Source of the DNA: Buttiauxella ferragutiae
GTDB taxonomy: Bacteria; Pseudomonadota; Gammaproteobacteria; Enterobacterales; Enterobacteriaceae
Length of the DNA stretch: 64,000 nt
Strand: one strand, 5' to 3'
Assembly: GCF_001654915.1 (NCBI RefSeq)
Contig: NZ_LXEQ01000056.1
This document shows, one piece after another, positions 43,128 through 51,681 of the stretch (within the stretch, counting starts at the first letter, position 1; every line of letters begins with the position of its first letter). Position numbers and translations under genes: made by a program. Under the pieces are notes generated by a model. It did not search any database and was not told the DNA's origin. It saw only the letters and a list, made by a program, of their open reading frames with translations.

Positions 43128-43403
43128 ATTAACCAGCACATCCCCCTTTGTGTGCTTAAATCAATCCAATCCATTTTAATGGAAACTTCTGCTTTCCGAC
43201 AACCAAATACCCGCATTGTTCAGCACGCTGGCTCAGCCTTTAAGCAAAAAAAGACAACTGCTTACGCTTTCAGAGCCCATCCTGGAGACAGGATGTCATG
43301 GTTAGTGTAGGGTTGCCACGGAATTGATACCGTTCGGGACTTCAAGCCTATTGGGATATGTTCTTAAGGATAAGGCGATTCGTCCGATAATGTCTGGAGT
43401 ATT

Positions 43404-44552
43404 ATGAGTAAAGCACCACAACAACGCGAGTTTTTCCTGGATTCTATCCGGGCCTGGTTAATGCTTTTAGGCATTCCGTTTCATATCTCGCTCATCTATT
43501 CAAGCCACCATTGGCATGTCAACAGCGCTGAAGCCTCCTGGGGATTAACCCTTTTTAATGACATCATTCACTCCTTCCGGATGCAGGTGTTTTTTGTCAT
43601 TTCCGGTTATTTCTCCTATATGCTTTTTCTGCGCTACCCGCTTAAACGCTGGTGGAAAGTGCGTGTTGAGCGTGTCGGCATCCCAATGTTGACAGCAATT
43701 CCCTTGCTGACGCTACCGCAATTTTTAATGTTGCAACACGTTAACGACAAAGCAAAAAACTGGCCGGGGCTCACCCCTTACGAGAAGTACAACACGCTGG
43801 TTTGGGAACTGGTTTCCCATTTATGGTTCTTGTTAGTGATGGTGGTGTTGACGACAGTTTGTTTATTTTTGTTTCAACAAATGAAAAACCGCCTTGAGAA
43901 GGTACCCGAAAATAGTGCGTCAACCATTACCCTGGGAAAACTCTCAATTTATTTCCTTGGGTTCGGTTTTTTGTACGGTGCCATTCGCCGCACGATTTTC
44001 ATTGTTTACTCTCCAATATTAAGTGATGGCTTGTTTAACTTCGTGGTGATGCAGACGCTGTTTTATCTGCCGTTCTTCATGCTCGGGGCTTTAACGTTTG
44101 TGCGCCCGCAACTGAAAGCCCTGTTTACCACGCCATCGCCATGGTGCGCTGCGGGTGCTGTGCTGGCATTCGCGGCTTATTTGCTCAACCAGCGTTACGG
44201 CAGCGGCGATGCCTGGATGTATGAGACTGAAAGCGTTATCACCATGGTTTTAGGCCTGTGGATGGTTAACGTGGTGTTCTCACTGGGCCATAAACTGCTG
44301 AACTTCCAGTCTAAGCGTGTCACCTATTTCGTGAATGCATCGCTATTCATTTACCTGGTTCACCATCCGCTGACGCTATTCTACGGCGCGTTTATCACGC
44401 CACATATCACGTCCAATGCGCTGGGCTTTATTACGGGACTGGTCTTTGTGGTGGGGATTGCGGTGATTCTGTATGAAATCCATCTGCGAATTCCACTGCT
44501 GCGCTTCTTGTTCTCTGGCAAGCCGCAGAACGTGGCGGTTAAAGTTTCGTAG
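43404..44552 (+). CDS. opgC: Glucan succinyltransferase OpgC
   Basis: 382 residues (385 in E. coli). A ten-helix membrane acyltransferase-3 protein; RAWLMLLGIPFHISLIY near residue 15 holds the conserved histidine. It adds succinyl groups to osmoregulated periplasmic glucans. GGAG lies upstream of the ATG. A REP pair lies in the 98 bp before clsC. Confidence 0.93.
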   Translation: MSKAPQQREFFLDSIRAWLMLLGIPFHISLIYSSHHWHVNSAEASWGLTLFNDIIHSFRMQVFFVISGYFSYMLFLRYPLKRWWKVRVERVGIPMLTAIPLLTLPQFLMLQHVNDKAKNWPGLTPYEKYNTLVWELVSHLWFLLVMVVLTTVCLFLFQQMKNRLEKVPENSASTITLGKLSIYFLGFGFLYGAIRRTIFIVYSPILSDGLFNFVVMQTLFYLPFFMLGALTFVRPQLKALFTTPSPWCAAGAVLAFAAYLLNQRYGSGDAWMYETESVITMVLGLWMVNVVFSLGHKLLNFQSKRVTYFVNASLFIYLVHHPLTLFYGAFITPHITSNALGFITGLVFVVGIAVILYEIHLRIPLLRFLFSGKPQNVAVKVS

Positions 44553-44570
44553 ATCGGACTCCGGTAATTT

Positions 44571-44642
44571 ATGGTGGATGACGCTGGCGCTTATCCCCCC
44601 TACAACTTCCCTTCGTAGGTCGGACAAGCGAAGCGCCGCGGA
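44571..44642. repeat. REP pair between convergent opgC and clsC
   Basis: GGTGGATGACGC..GCTTATCCCCCCTAC and GTAGGTCGGACAAGCG..GCGCCGCGG; the second unit is degenerate. Confidence 0.75.
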
Positions 44643-44650
44643 CAGAGACT

Positions 44651-46135
44651 TTAGAGCAACCATTCAATAGGTAACCGATAAACCAGTCTCACCAGCACCC
44701 GTTGCCAAAAACGGGTGTGCGGTTCTTTCTTCCAGATAATCTCTTTGCCATCACGATTTTCTACCCAATTCACCCGCCCCCATTTGTCCAGACGTAATGC
44801 CCAGGCGGCCTCTTTCTGGCTCTGGGTAAAACGCTGGTGAATATCTTCCGCGAGTGCAGCGCTTTCAATCACGAAGCCCATTTCGGTATTCAACATTGCC
44901 GAGCGTGGGTCAAAATTGAATGAACCGATAAACACTTTCTGCTTATCGACGCTGAAGGTTTTGGCATGCAGGCTGGAGCCAGAATTACCGGTTAACCCCC
45001 TGTCTCGCGGCCTGCGGGGGCTATTATTTTCTGGCTTTAGTTCATACAGCGCGACACCGTGGCGTAACAGTTTCTTACGCCAGCGGGCATATCCGGCATG
45101 TACTACCGCCACATCATTGGCCGCCAGCGAATTAGTGAGAATGGCGATTTTCACCCCTTTACGCACCAACCCGAGAATTTGCGCGATGCCGGCGCGAGTC
45201 GGGACAAAATAGGCAGAAATTATGTCTATTTCCTGCTTTGGCAGGCCAATCACGTTGATCAGACGTTGCGGTAACAATGTGTGATGATGCGCCCTTCCCT
45301 GCCCCTTACGCGGGTCATCACTCAGCAAACGGGTCTGAGCCCAGTACATATTTAACCTGCGAGCCACAAGATCCGTCGCAAACTGGCTGGTGGTCAGGCG
45401 ATCCAGATAGCGCCGAGCTTTTGGGTCGTTGCGCCAGTCGTCTGGCAGTTGTACCCGTTGCTGTAACACCCCGGCGTCAACATCCAGCACCTTTGCCAGC
45501 GTCGAAACACACTGGCTTTCCCAATAGCGCTGAAAATCCTGACTGACTTCTGCAACCACCGGGCCAATCGCCAGCACGTCTAAATCTGAAAACAACGGCT
45601 GTTTACCGACACCAAAATAAGCATCGCCAACATTACGCCCACCAACAATCGTCGTTTCACCATCAACGGTGAAGGACTTGTTGTGCATGCGGCGGTTCAG
45701 GCGGGCAAAATCAGTCAGATAACCGATGGCGCGAAACAAGCGAAATGAAAAGGGATTAAACAGGCGAACTTCAATCTGAGGATGGGAATTAAGCAGCTCT
45801 AAAATATCATCCAGCCCGTTGGTGTTATTATCATCCAGCAACAGTCTGACTCTCACTCCACGGTCGGCCGCAGCCAGCAACGCGCTAAACAACAACCGCC
45901 CGGACATATCGTCCTGCCAGATGTAGTACTGCACATCGAGGGTATTTTCCGCCATGCCGCACAACAGATAACGCGCTGCAAACGCATCAAGGCTATCCGC
46001 AAGAGGATGAATACCGCTCACGCCAGGATGCTCAGCAAGCGCCGGGATAATCGCTTTCCCAAGGCGGGTAGCGTGAGGGTTCTTCACGTTAGAGTTGGGC
46101 AAGAAGTTGCTGGTAAATACGGGTATTTTCGTCAT
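44651..46135 (-). CDS. clsC: Cardiolipin synthase C
   Basis: 494 residues, phospholipase-D superfamily, related to E. coli ClsC (473) along its length but with about 20 extra N-terminal residues. Two HKD motifs: HNKSFTVDG near 153 and HAKTFSVDK near 394. It makes cardiolipin from phosphatidylglycerol and phosphatidylethanolamine. The start at 46135 overlaps the end of ymdB by 47 bp. In E. coli YmdB co-expression boosts ClsC activity, and the overlap here fits joint production. Confidence 0.9.
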   Translation of the reverse strand: MTKIPVFTSNFLPNSNVKNPHATRLGKAIIPALAEHPGVSGIHPLADSLDAFAARYLLCGMAENTLDVQYYIWQDDMSGRLLFSALLAAADRGVRVRLLLDDNNTNGLDDILELLNSHPQIEVRLFNPFSFRLFRAIGYLTDFARLNRRMHNKSFTVDGETTIVGGRNVGDAYFGVGKQPLFSDLDVLAIGPVVAEVSQDFQRYWESQCVSTLAKVLDVDAGVLQQRVQLPDDWRNDPKARRYLDRLTTSQFATDLVARRLNMYWAQTRLLSDDPRKGQGRAHHHTLLPQRLINVIGLPKQEIDIISAYFVPTRAGIAQILGLVRKGVKIAILTNSLAANDVAVVHAGYARWRKKLLRHGVALYELKPENNSPRRPRDRGLTGNSGSSLHAKTFSVDKQKVFIGSFNFDPRSAMLNTEMGFVIESAALAEDIHQRFTQSQKEAAWALRLDKWGRVNWVENRDGKEIIWKKEPHTRFWQRVLVRLVYRLPIEWLL

Positions 46136-46613
46136 CAAAACAGACGAAAACCACTTGTTCAGGCAGCGGGCGCAGACCGATATATCGATAAACCGTATCG
46201 ACGGCTATTTTTGCGGCTAGCTCTTTTGGGAAAGCGTACGCGCCGGTGCTAATGGCTGGAAACGCGATAGTGCGGTAACCATTGGCAGCAGCCAAATCGA
46301 GACAGTTGCGATAGGTTTGTTCAAGCAATTCAGCTTCGTGATTTTCACCACCCTGCCACACCGGGCCAACGGCGTGGATCACAGCTTTAACGGGGATGTT
46401 TCCGGCTTCGGTAATCACGGCATGCCCGGGGGGGCATTCACCTTGCTGTTGGCGAATCACTTTGCAGGCCGCCAATAGTGCAGGCCCTGCCGCGCGATGA
46501 ATGGCACCATCAACACCACCGCCACCTAGCAAGGATGAATTCGCTGCATTGACGATTACATCAACCTCAGCATGGGTGATATCACCTTGTATCACCGACA
46601 TTCTTTCGCTCAT
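46089..46613 (-). CDS. ymdB: O-acetyl-ADP-ribose deacetylase (macrodomain), RNase III regulator
   Basis: 174 residues (177 in E. coli YmdB). Macrodomain signatures: VIVNAANSSLLGGGGVDGAIH near residue 20 in two halves, and FPAISTGAYAFP near 119. It removes acetyl from O-acetyl-ADP-ribose and in E. coli inhibits RNase III and affects biofilm. GGAG at correct spacing supports the start at 46613. In E. coli ymdA lies directly upstream; here the APE operon has been inserted. Confidence 0.92.
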   Translation of the reverse strand: MSERMSVIQGDITHAEVDVIVNAANSSLLGGGGVDGAIHRAAGPALLAACKVIRQQQGECPPGHAVITEAGNIPVKAVIHAVGPVWQGGENHEAELLEQTYRNCLDLAAANGYRTIAFPAISTGAYAFPKELAAKIAVDTVYRYIGLRPLPEQVVFVCFDDENTRIYQQLLAQL

Positions 46614-46661
46614 CAGGAAATCTCCAGTTAGTCTTTGAGAGTAGTCTAAATCAGGCGTACA

Positions 46662-47279
46662 TCACTTCCTAATAAGAAGTTGAGGAGAGAAATCGTCAGG
46701 AAATGGCTGTTCACCGCAACAAGCGATCAGCGACTCGTCCACGGTGACATGCTGCAAAAAGCGGCCTGGCGGGCAAAGTGTGTGTAATGGCAGCTCCAGC
46801 TGGCTCATTTGCCAGACAGTCCCGCCTCGCTGTTTAAGCACCGCTTCGTGTGCCGTCCAGATACGCCAGAACTGCACGATTTGCTCAACTTCCGACAGAG
46901 ATTCCAGCCAGTCACACAAATGCGCGGCAAAACTGTAACGGGCAATCGCCATAAAACGCGACCGTGGGCGGATTTGCTCAACATCACAACCAACTTCCCC
47001 ACTACCCACCAGCACCGCAACGCGGGTCGCATGGTTACTGATGTTAAATTCGGGGAGCGATGGATGATAAGGTTTACCTTGTGCTGCGCGGGCTAGTTTG
47101 GGCAAAGGACCGTCATTGAGCAGCATCGCCAGCAGGATCCTCGCAGCAATCCAGTCTGCGCGACGGTGGCCCACTGGCGCATCCTGTAACAGCTCAGGCG
47201 ACAGCCAACGCGAAGTGGACGCGTCATTCAATACACACGCCACCTCGCCGAACGCCAGCTGATAATCGTTTACCGCCAA
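46662..47279 (-). CDS. 4'-phosphopantetheinyl transferase of the APE cluster (TTG start)
   Basis: 205 residues, like AcpT-type Sfp-fold transferases. GCDVEQIRPRS near residue 95 holds the metal aspartate and glutamate; FWRIWTAHEAVLKQRGG near 137 is the second motif. E. coli AcpT has WTRKEA there; here the lysine of KE is histidine, while the glutamate and the lysine four residues on are kept. It would convert apo-ApeE/ApeF to the holo form. The start is probably TTG at 47279, overlapping apeR by 10 bp. Last gene of the operon. Confidence 0.82.
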   Translation of the reverse strand: MAVNDYQLAFGEVACVLNDASTSRWLSPELLQDAPVGHRRADWIAARILLAMLLNDGPLPKLARAAQGKPYHPSLPEFNISNHATRVAVLVGSGEVGCDVEQIRPRSRFMAIARYSFAAHLCDWLESLSEVEQIVQFWRIWTAHEAVLKQRGGTVWQMSQLELPLHTLCPPGRFLQHVTVDESLIACCGEQPFPDDFSPQLLIRK

Positions 47280-48499
47280 CGTCGCATCACCAGTGAAGTG
47301 TTAATGCCACCAAAGGCAAAATTATTGCTCTGCACAAATTCAGTCTCGATTTTGCGCGCTTCACCCATGATGTAATCCAGTTCACCACACGCCTCGTCCG
47401 GCTGAGTCAAATTCAGCGTTTCGGCAAACCAGCCTTCACGCATCATTTCGATACTCATCCAGGCTTCCAGCGCACCACACGCGCCAAGCGTATGACCCAG
47501 ATAGCTTTTCAGCGAAGAGATTGGCGTATTAGTGCCGAAAATTGCCGCCGTCGCCTGGCTTTCCGCAATGTCACCACGGTCAGTTGCCGTGCCATGCGCA
47601 TTGACATAGCCAATGTCACGGGCCTCAAGCCCCGCCGAATACAGACCGCGTTCAATACAAATCTGCATGGTTTCTTTCTGTGGCTGGGTGATATGTGCCG
47701 CATCGCAATTGGTATGGAACCCGACGATCTCGGCATAAATGGTGGCACCACGCGCCAGTGCATGATCCAGATCCTCGAGGATCAATGTCCCCGCACCTTC
47801 GCCAATCACCAGACCATCACGTTGCTTATCAAACGGTGATGGCGTGCTCTTTGGCTGATCATTGCGTTGGCTGGTTGCAAACAACGTGTCAAACACCGCC
47901 GCTTCCGAAGGACATAACTCCTCAGCACCTCCCGCGACCATGACCGTCTGGTAGCCGTGACGAATAGCTTCCCAGGCATAACCAATTGCCTGGCTGCCTG
48001 ATGTACACGCACTTGAGGTCGGGATCACTCGGCCACGTAAACCGAAGAACAATCCGGTATTCACCGCAGCGGTATGCGGCATCATCTGGACGTAAGTGGT
48101 GCCGGTAATATTACGCGTGTGCTTTTCGGTCAGCATGGTGGCGAATTCGCTCACTGGCCCCGTACTGCCGGTGGATGAACCGTAAGCTATCCCCGTTTCA
48201 CCGCAAGTTAAAATCGGATCGTCGAGTAAACCGGCCTGGGTTAATGCCAGTTCAGTGGCTCGAGTCGCGAGCAAAGAAACACGTCCCATCGCCCGAATAC
48301 GCTTACGCGTGTAGTGTTCGGGGAGCGTGAAATTATCTATCGGCGCGCCGAGCATGGTGTTTAGCCCATCGTAGATTTGCCATTCTGGCATGTTGCGCAC
48401 TGCATTCTGGCCGGACTTCAGCCCCGCAGCCACATCCTGCCAGTTATCGCCAAATGCCGTCACACCGCCCATTCCGGTAACCACCACCCGGCGAATCAC
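47270..48499 (-). CDS. apeR: APE 3-oxoacyl-ACP synthase ApeR (GTG start)
   Basis: 409 residues, thiolase-fold KAS II type. Catalytic cysteine in SSACTSGSQ near residue 163, histidines in NAHGTATD near 298 and YLGHTLGA near 332. It extends polyene chains by malonyl condensation. The GTG start overlaps the apeQ stop (GTGA) with GGAGG upstream. Named by order in the cluster. Confidence 0.85.
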   Translation of the reverse strand: MIRRVVVTGMGGVTAFGDNWQDVAAGLKSGQNAVRNMPEWQIYDGLNTMLGAPIDNFTLPEHYTRKRIRAMGRVSLLATRATELALTQAGLLDDPILTCGETGIAYGSSTGSTGPVSEFATMLTEKHTRNITGTTYVQMMPHTAAVNTGLFFGLRGRVIPTSSACTSGSQAIGYAWEAIRHGYQTVMVAGGAEELCPSEAAVFDTLFATSQRNDQPKSTPSPFDKQRDGLVIGEGAGTLILEDLDHALARGATIYAEIVGFHTNCDAAHITQPQKETMQICIERGLYSAGLEARDIGYVNAHGTATDRGDIAESQATAAIFGTNTPISSLKSYLGHTLGACGALEAWMSIEMMREGWFAETLNLTQPDEACGELDYIMGEARKIETEFVQSNNFAFGGINTSLVMRRWR

Positions 48500-49227
48500 A
48501 ACATGCCTCCGTTGATGGAGATAACCTGGCGTGTGACGTAAGCGGCCACTGGCGACATCAAATAACGTGCAAGCCCAGCCACTTCTTCTGGCTGGCCCAT
48601 GCGCTGGAGTGGAATCAGGCGCATGGCTTCGTTGAGCGCGGCCGCTTCCATTTCAATCATGCCGGTATCAATCAGACCAGGTGCTATGCAATTCACGGTG
48701 ATTTTGCGTTTCGCCAGTTCAATTGCCAGCGCTTTTGTGGCACCAATAATGCCCGCTTTTGCGGCACTGTAATTCACTTGCCCACGGTTGCCCATCAGGC
48801 CCGAAACCGAAGAGAGCGTGATGATTCGCCCTCCCGCACGCAGGCCAATCATCGGCATCACACACGGCTGAATCACGTTGTAAAAACTATCGAGATTGGT
48901 GCGGATTACGCCGTCCCAATCATCATCAGTTAATGCGGGAAATGCGCCGTCACGCGTGATACCAGCATTGTTAACCACGCCCCAGTAAGCACCGTGGGCT
49001 TCGATGTCCGCTTCAATCACACTACGGCATTGCTCGCGGTCTGCGCTATCGAACTGCATGACGCGCCCCGTTCCACCCTGAGCCGTTATTTGCTCAAGCG
49101 TTTGTTGTGCGCCCGCTTCGTCGCGATGGTAGTGCACCACCACGGCAAATCCGTCGGCCGCCAGCCCACAGGCAATCGCCTTGCCGATCCCCTTGCTGGC
49201 ACCGGTTACTAATACCGTCTGTGTCAT
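48496..49227 (-). CDS. apeQ: APE 3-oxoacyl-ACP reductase ApeQ
   Basis: 243 residues, short-chain dehydrogenase. NADPH site TGASKGIGKAIA near residue 8, and Tyr-x-x-x-Lys in NYSAAKAG near 153. FabG-like ketoreduction in each elongation round. Separated from apeP by 252 bp with an ERIC and a REP pair, an unusual break in a tightly packed operon, so apeQR and the transferase gene may have their own promoter. Confidence 0.87.
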   Translation of the reverse strand: MTQTVLVTGASKGIGKAIACGLAADGFAVVVHYHRDEAGAQQTLEQITAQGGTGRVMQFDSADREQCRSVIEADIEAHGAYWGVVNNAGITRDGAFPALTDDDWDGVIRTNLDSFYNVIQPCVMPMIGLRAGGRIITLSSVSGLMGNRGQVNYSAAKAGIIGATKALAIELAKRKITVNCIAPGLIDTGMIEMEAAALNEAMRLIPLQRMGQPEEVAGLARYLMSPVAAYVTRQVISINGGML

Positions 49228-49247
49228 CTTGCTGCTATCCCATTAAA

Positions 49248-49372
49248 ATACCCGTCATACTTCAAGCTGCCTCTTTGTTGCCTGCGCTCACTCGCCCGAA
49301 TCACTTACTTATGTAAGCTCATCGGGACTTGTTCTCTTGCCGCCGCGATGCAACTCGAATTATTTTGGGTAT
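49248..49372. repeat. Full-length ERIC element inside the ape operon
   Basis: About 125 bp with ERIC landmarks: CATACTTCAAG near one end, CACTTACTTATGTAAGCTC in the middle, TGCAACTCGAATTATTTTGG at the other, and inverted ATACCC/GGGTAT termini. Confidence 0.88.
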
Positions 49373-49392
49373 GACTCATTATTATAAGTTTC

Positions 49393-49467
49393 GTAGGGTG
49401 GATAAGCGTCAGCGTCATCCACCATTTTCATCCGCGTTGTCGGGTGCGCTGCGCTTGCCCGACCTAC
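49393..49467. repeat. REP pair between apeQ and apeP
   Basis: GTAGGGTGGATAAGCG..GCGTCATCCACC and GTCGGGTGCGC..GCTTGCCCGACCTAC, directly next to the ERIC element. Confidence 0.85.
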
Positions 49468-49479
49468 AAAAAAACTCCT

Positions 49480-49938
49480 TTAAAAAAACTTCTCTAATTC
49501 ATTATTATCAGGCTGATAGGTATTGACCCGCCCGCTCGCCAGTACGTTACCGTCCGCGAGAATTTGTCCTTCAAAACTACCAATTTTTTCATCACGCATT
49601 AGTAACGTGACATGACATTCCAACTGCAAACCTTGTGCAAGATACCCGGTTGGGCAGCGCAACCCTCGCCCCCCCAGCAACATCCCAACACGGCTGGCTT
49701 CTTCGCCGTTATTCATGGCGTGCCAGCCAGACCACACCCCTACCGTCTGCGCGATAAGCTCGATGGCAAACCAGCCAGGTAAATTCCCCTGCGCATCGAG
49801 AAACGGTGCCAGTACCCCATGGTGGCTGACCGTGACCCGACAATGGGCACTTTCTTGTTCCACCGCCACTACCGACTCCAGCAGGCACATGGGTGCTTCG
49901 TGCGGCAAATAGTGGTGCGGGGCAAGAAAATCAATCAT
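49480..49938 (-). CDS. apeP: APE 3-hydroxyacyl-ACP dehydratase ApeP
   Basis: 152 residues of the hot-dog dehydratase type (YLPHEAPMCLLESV at the N-terminus; PGWFAIELIAQTVG near 55 with the catalytic aspartate/glutamate region). Acts with ApeI in dehydration. The ATG at 49938 has GGAG upstream and overlaps the apeO stop by eight bases; a TTG four codons earlier is less likely. Confidence 0.82.
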   Translation of the reverse strand: MIDFLAPHHYLPHEAPMCLLESVVAVEQESAHCRVTVSHHGVLAPFLDAQGNLPGWFAIELIAQTVGVWSGWHAMNNGEEASRVGMLLGGRGLRCPTGYLAQGLQLECHVTLLMRDEKIGSFEGQILADGNVLASGRVNTYQPDNNELEKFF

Positions 49939-51103
49939 GAGATACTCCAAAAATCAGGCTGGCATTGTTACCGCCAAAAGCAAATGAGTTCGACAACATT
50001 ATTGGTTTGGTAAATGGCTGAGGTGCGCTGAGTAAACCACAAGGCGCAAGGGTGAGGTCTTGATGCGCATCAGTGAAGTCCTGAGCTGGCAGCCTCAGCC
50101 CTTGCGATAACAGTAAATAGCAGAGCACCGCTTCACAGGCTCCAGCCGCGCCTAACGTGTGGCCGGTCAGATGTTTTGTCGAGCTGCAAGGAACGCTTTC
50201 GCCGAACAGTTGATTCACCACTTTGGCTTCGATTTCGTCATTAAGACGCGTGGCGGTGCCGTGCATATTAATATAGCCAATGTCTTGTGCCGTGAGTTCA
50301 GCCTCACGCAGCGCCATTTCTATGGCGTGAATCGCGCCCACGCCTTCCGGATGTGGAGCCGACATATGCCAGGCATCTGACGATTCGCCCACGCCCAGCA
50401 GTTGTACTTTGCCCGGTTCTTTGGTCAGCAAAATCAGCGCTCCGGCCTCACCGATAGTGATGCCGTTGCGTGCAGCACTAAAAGGTTTACAGCGCGTGCT
50501 GCTCAACGATTCCAGGCTGTTAAAGCCGTTAACCGGCATGCGGCTGAGGGTATCTGCCCCGCCGACAATCGCCGCATCGACCATGCCGGATTCAATCAGC
50601 CGTTGGCCGGTAATAATGGCACGCGCGCTTGAAGAACAGGCGGTTGAAACCGTCAACGCTGGGCCAAACAGTTGCAGATAATCACTGAGAAAACGCGAAG
50701 GATCGCCAAGTTCTTGCTGACCATAACGATAAGACGCAGGCGGTTTGCCCGCATGAGTGCCGCTCACCATGCGGTCACCTTCATCCAGCCCGGACGTACT
50801 GGTCCCCAGCACTACCGCCACACGTTCGTTGCCGTAACGCACAATCGCTTCATCTACCTGTGGGCGAATTTGCGCCAGTGCCGCCAGCAACAAGCGGTTG
50901 TTACGGCTGCGGTATTGCACCATGTCTGGTGGGATTTCCGGTAACTCGCCGGTAACGCGCCCGACCCAACATTCGCCTTGCTGCAACCAACCGTCGGTAT
51001 CCGGCACCATGCCAGGTGCAGTGTTAGCCTGCAAATTTTCGGCGATTTCGGCAAGGTTATTGCCTAACGCATTGACCATTCCGGCAGCCGTTAAAGTAAT
51101 CAT
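49931..51103 (-). CDS. apeO: APE 3-oxoacyl-ACP synthase ApeO
   Basis: 390 residues, KAS type. Catalytic cysteine in STACSSSARA near 154, histidines in NMHGTATR near 280 and LTGHTLGAAG near 316. In E. coli it is the partner of the chain-length-factor-like ApeC. Two bases separate it from apeN. Confidence 0.87.
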   Translation of the reverse strand: MITLTAAGMVNALGNNLAEIAENLQANTAPGMVPDTDGWLQQGECWVGRVTGELPEIPPDMVQYRSRNNRLLLAALAQIRPQVDEAIVRYGNERVAVVLGTSTSGLDEGDRMVSGTHAGKPPASYRYGQQELGDPSRFLSDYLQLFGPALTVSTACSSSARAIITGQRLIESGMVDAAIVGGADTLSRMPVNGFNSLESLSSTRCKPFSAARNGITIGEAGALILLTKEPGKVQLLGVGESSDAWHMSAPHPEGVGAIHAIEMALREAELTAQDIGYINMHGTATRLNDEIEAKVVNQLFGESVPCSSTKHLTGHTLGAAGACEAVLCYLLLSQGLRLPAQDFTDAHQDLTLAPCGLLSAPQPFTKPIMLSNSFAFGGNNASLIFGVSHD

Positions 51104-51105
51104 GA

Positions 51106-51681
51106 TTAGTTTTCCAGGTGCTGAATGCTGATGACATAACCGAAACGGTGGTGACGCACGCTGACTGGCTGGCGGTTTCCGTCACGGGTCAGGTAATCGA
51201 TCGTTTCGATGATTTCACCCTGGTCGTCACGTAATTCACGTCGTGAATCGATATCTTTTAGCGTCCACCCCGCAGGGAGTTGCGGCTGCCAGGCGCTTAT
51301 CGGCCAGTAGCTCAACATAATATCGGCAAGCACCTGGCTGGCTGGCGGTAATTCCGGCAACGTAATCGACTGCTCGGTTTTAACCCCTGTTTGATCGTAG
51401 GTCAGGCGGAATAAACGGATCCCTAAAGGTGATAAACCTGCCAGCATCACTTTTTGCTGGTCGGCATTCAGCAGCACCATCAGCGACTGCGTTTTACCTT
51501 TGACCTGGGCGCTCAGCAGCTGTTGTTCGGTGATTGACGGCGAAATCCCCGGCGCGGGTAGCATCACCAGGGTGCCCGGTTTTAACCAGGCTTGCGGACG
51601 GGAGTTATCAGGTTTTGGCGTGCTGCACGCGCTAAGTAAAAATGTGCCCAACAGTAAGGCCAATATCGGTAATTTTTTCAT
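51106..51681 (-). CDS. apeN: DUF3261 lipoprotein ApeN
   Basis: 191 residues. Signal peptide with lipobox LLSAC (lipidated cysteine at residue 19). Mature part is a DUF3261 domain of unknown function, probably in the outer membrane and concerned with pigment placement. Start overlaps the apeM stop by one base (TAATG). Confidence 0.83.
   Translation of the reverse strand: MKKLPILALLLGTFLLSACSTPKPDNSRPQAWLKPGTLVMLPAPGISPSITEQQLLSAQVKGKTQSLMVLLNADQQKVMLAGLSPLGIRLFRLTYDQTGVKTEQSITLPELPPASQVLADIMLSYWPISAWQPQLPAGWTLKDIDSRRELRDDQGEIIETIDYLTRDGNRQPVSVRHHRFGYVISIQHLEN

Noticed and set aside
43128..43403. Sigma-E promoter of opgG
   Set aside because: E. coli opgG is under sigma-E control, but I could not find a convincing GGAACTT and TCTGA pair at the right spacing on the minus strand.
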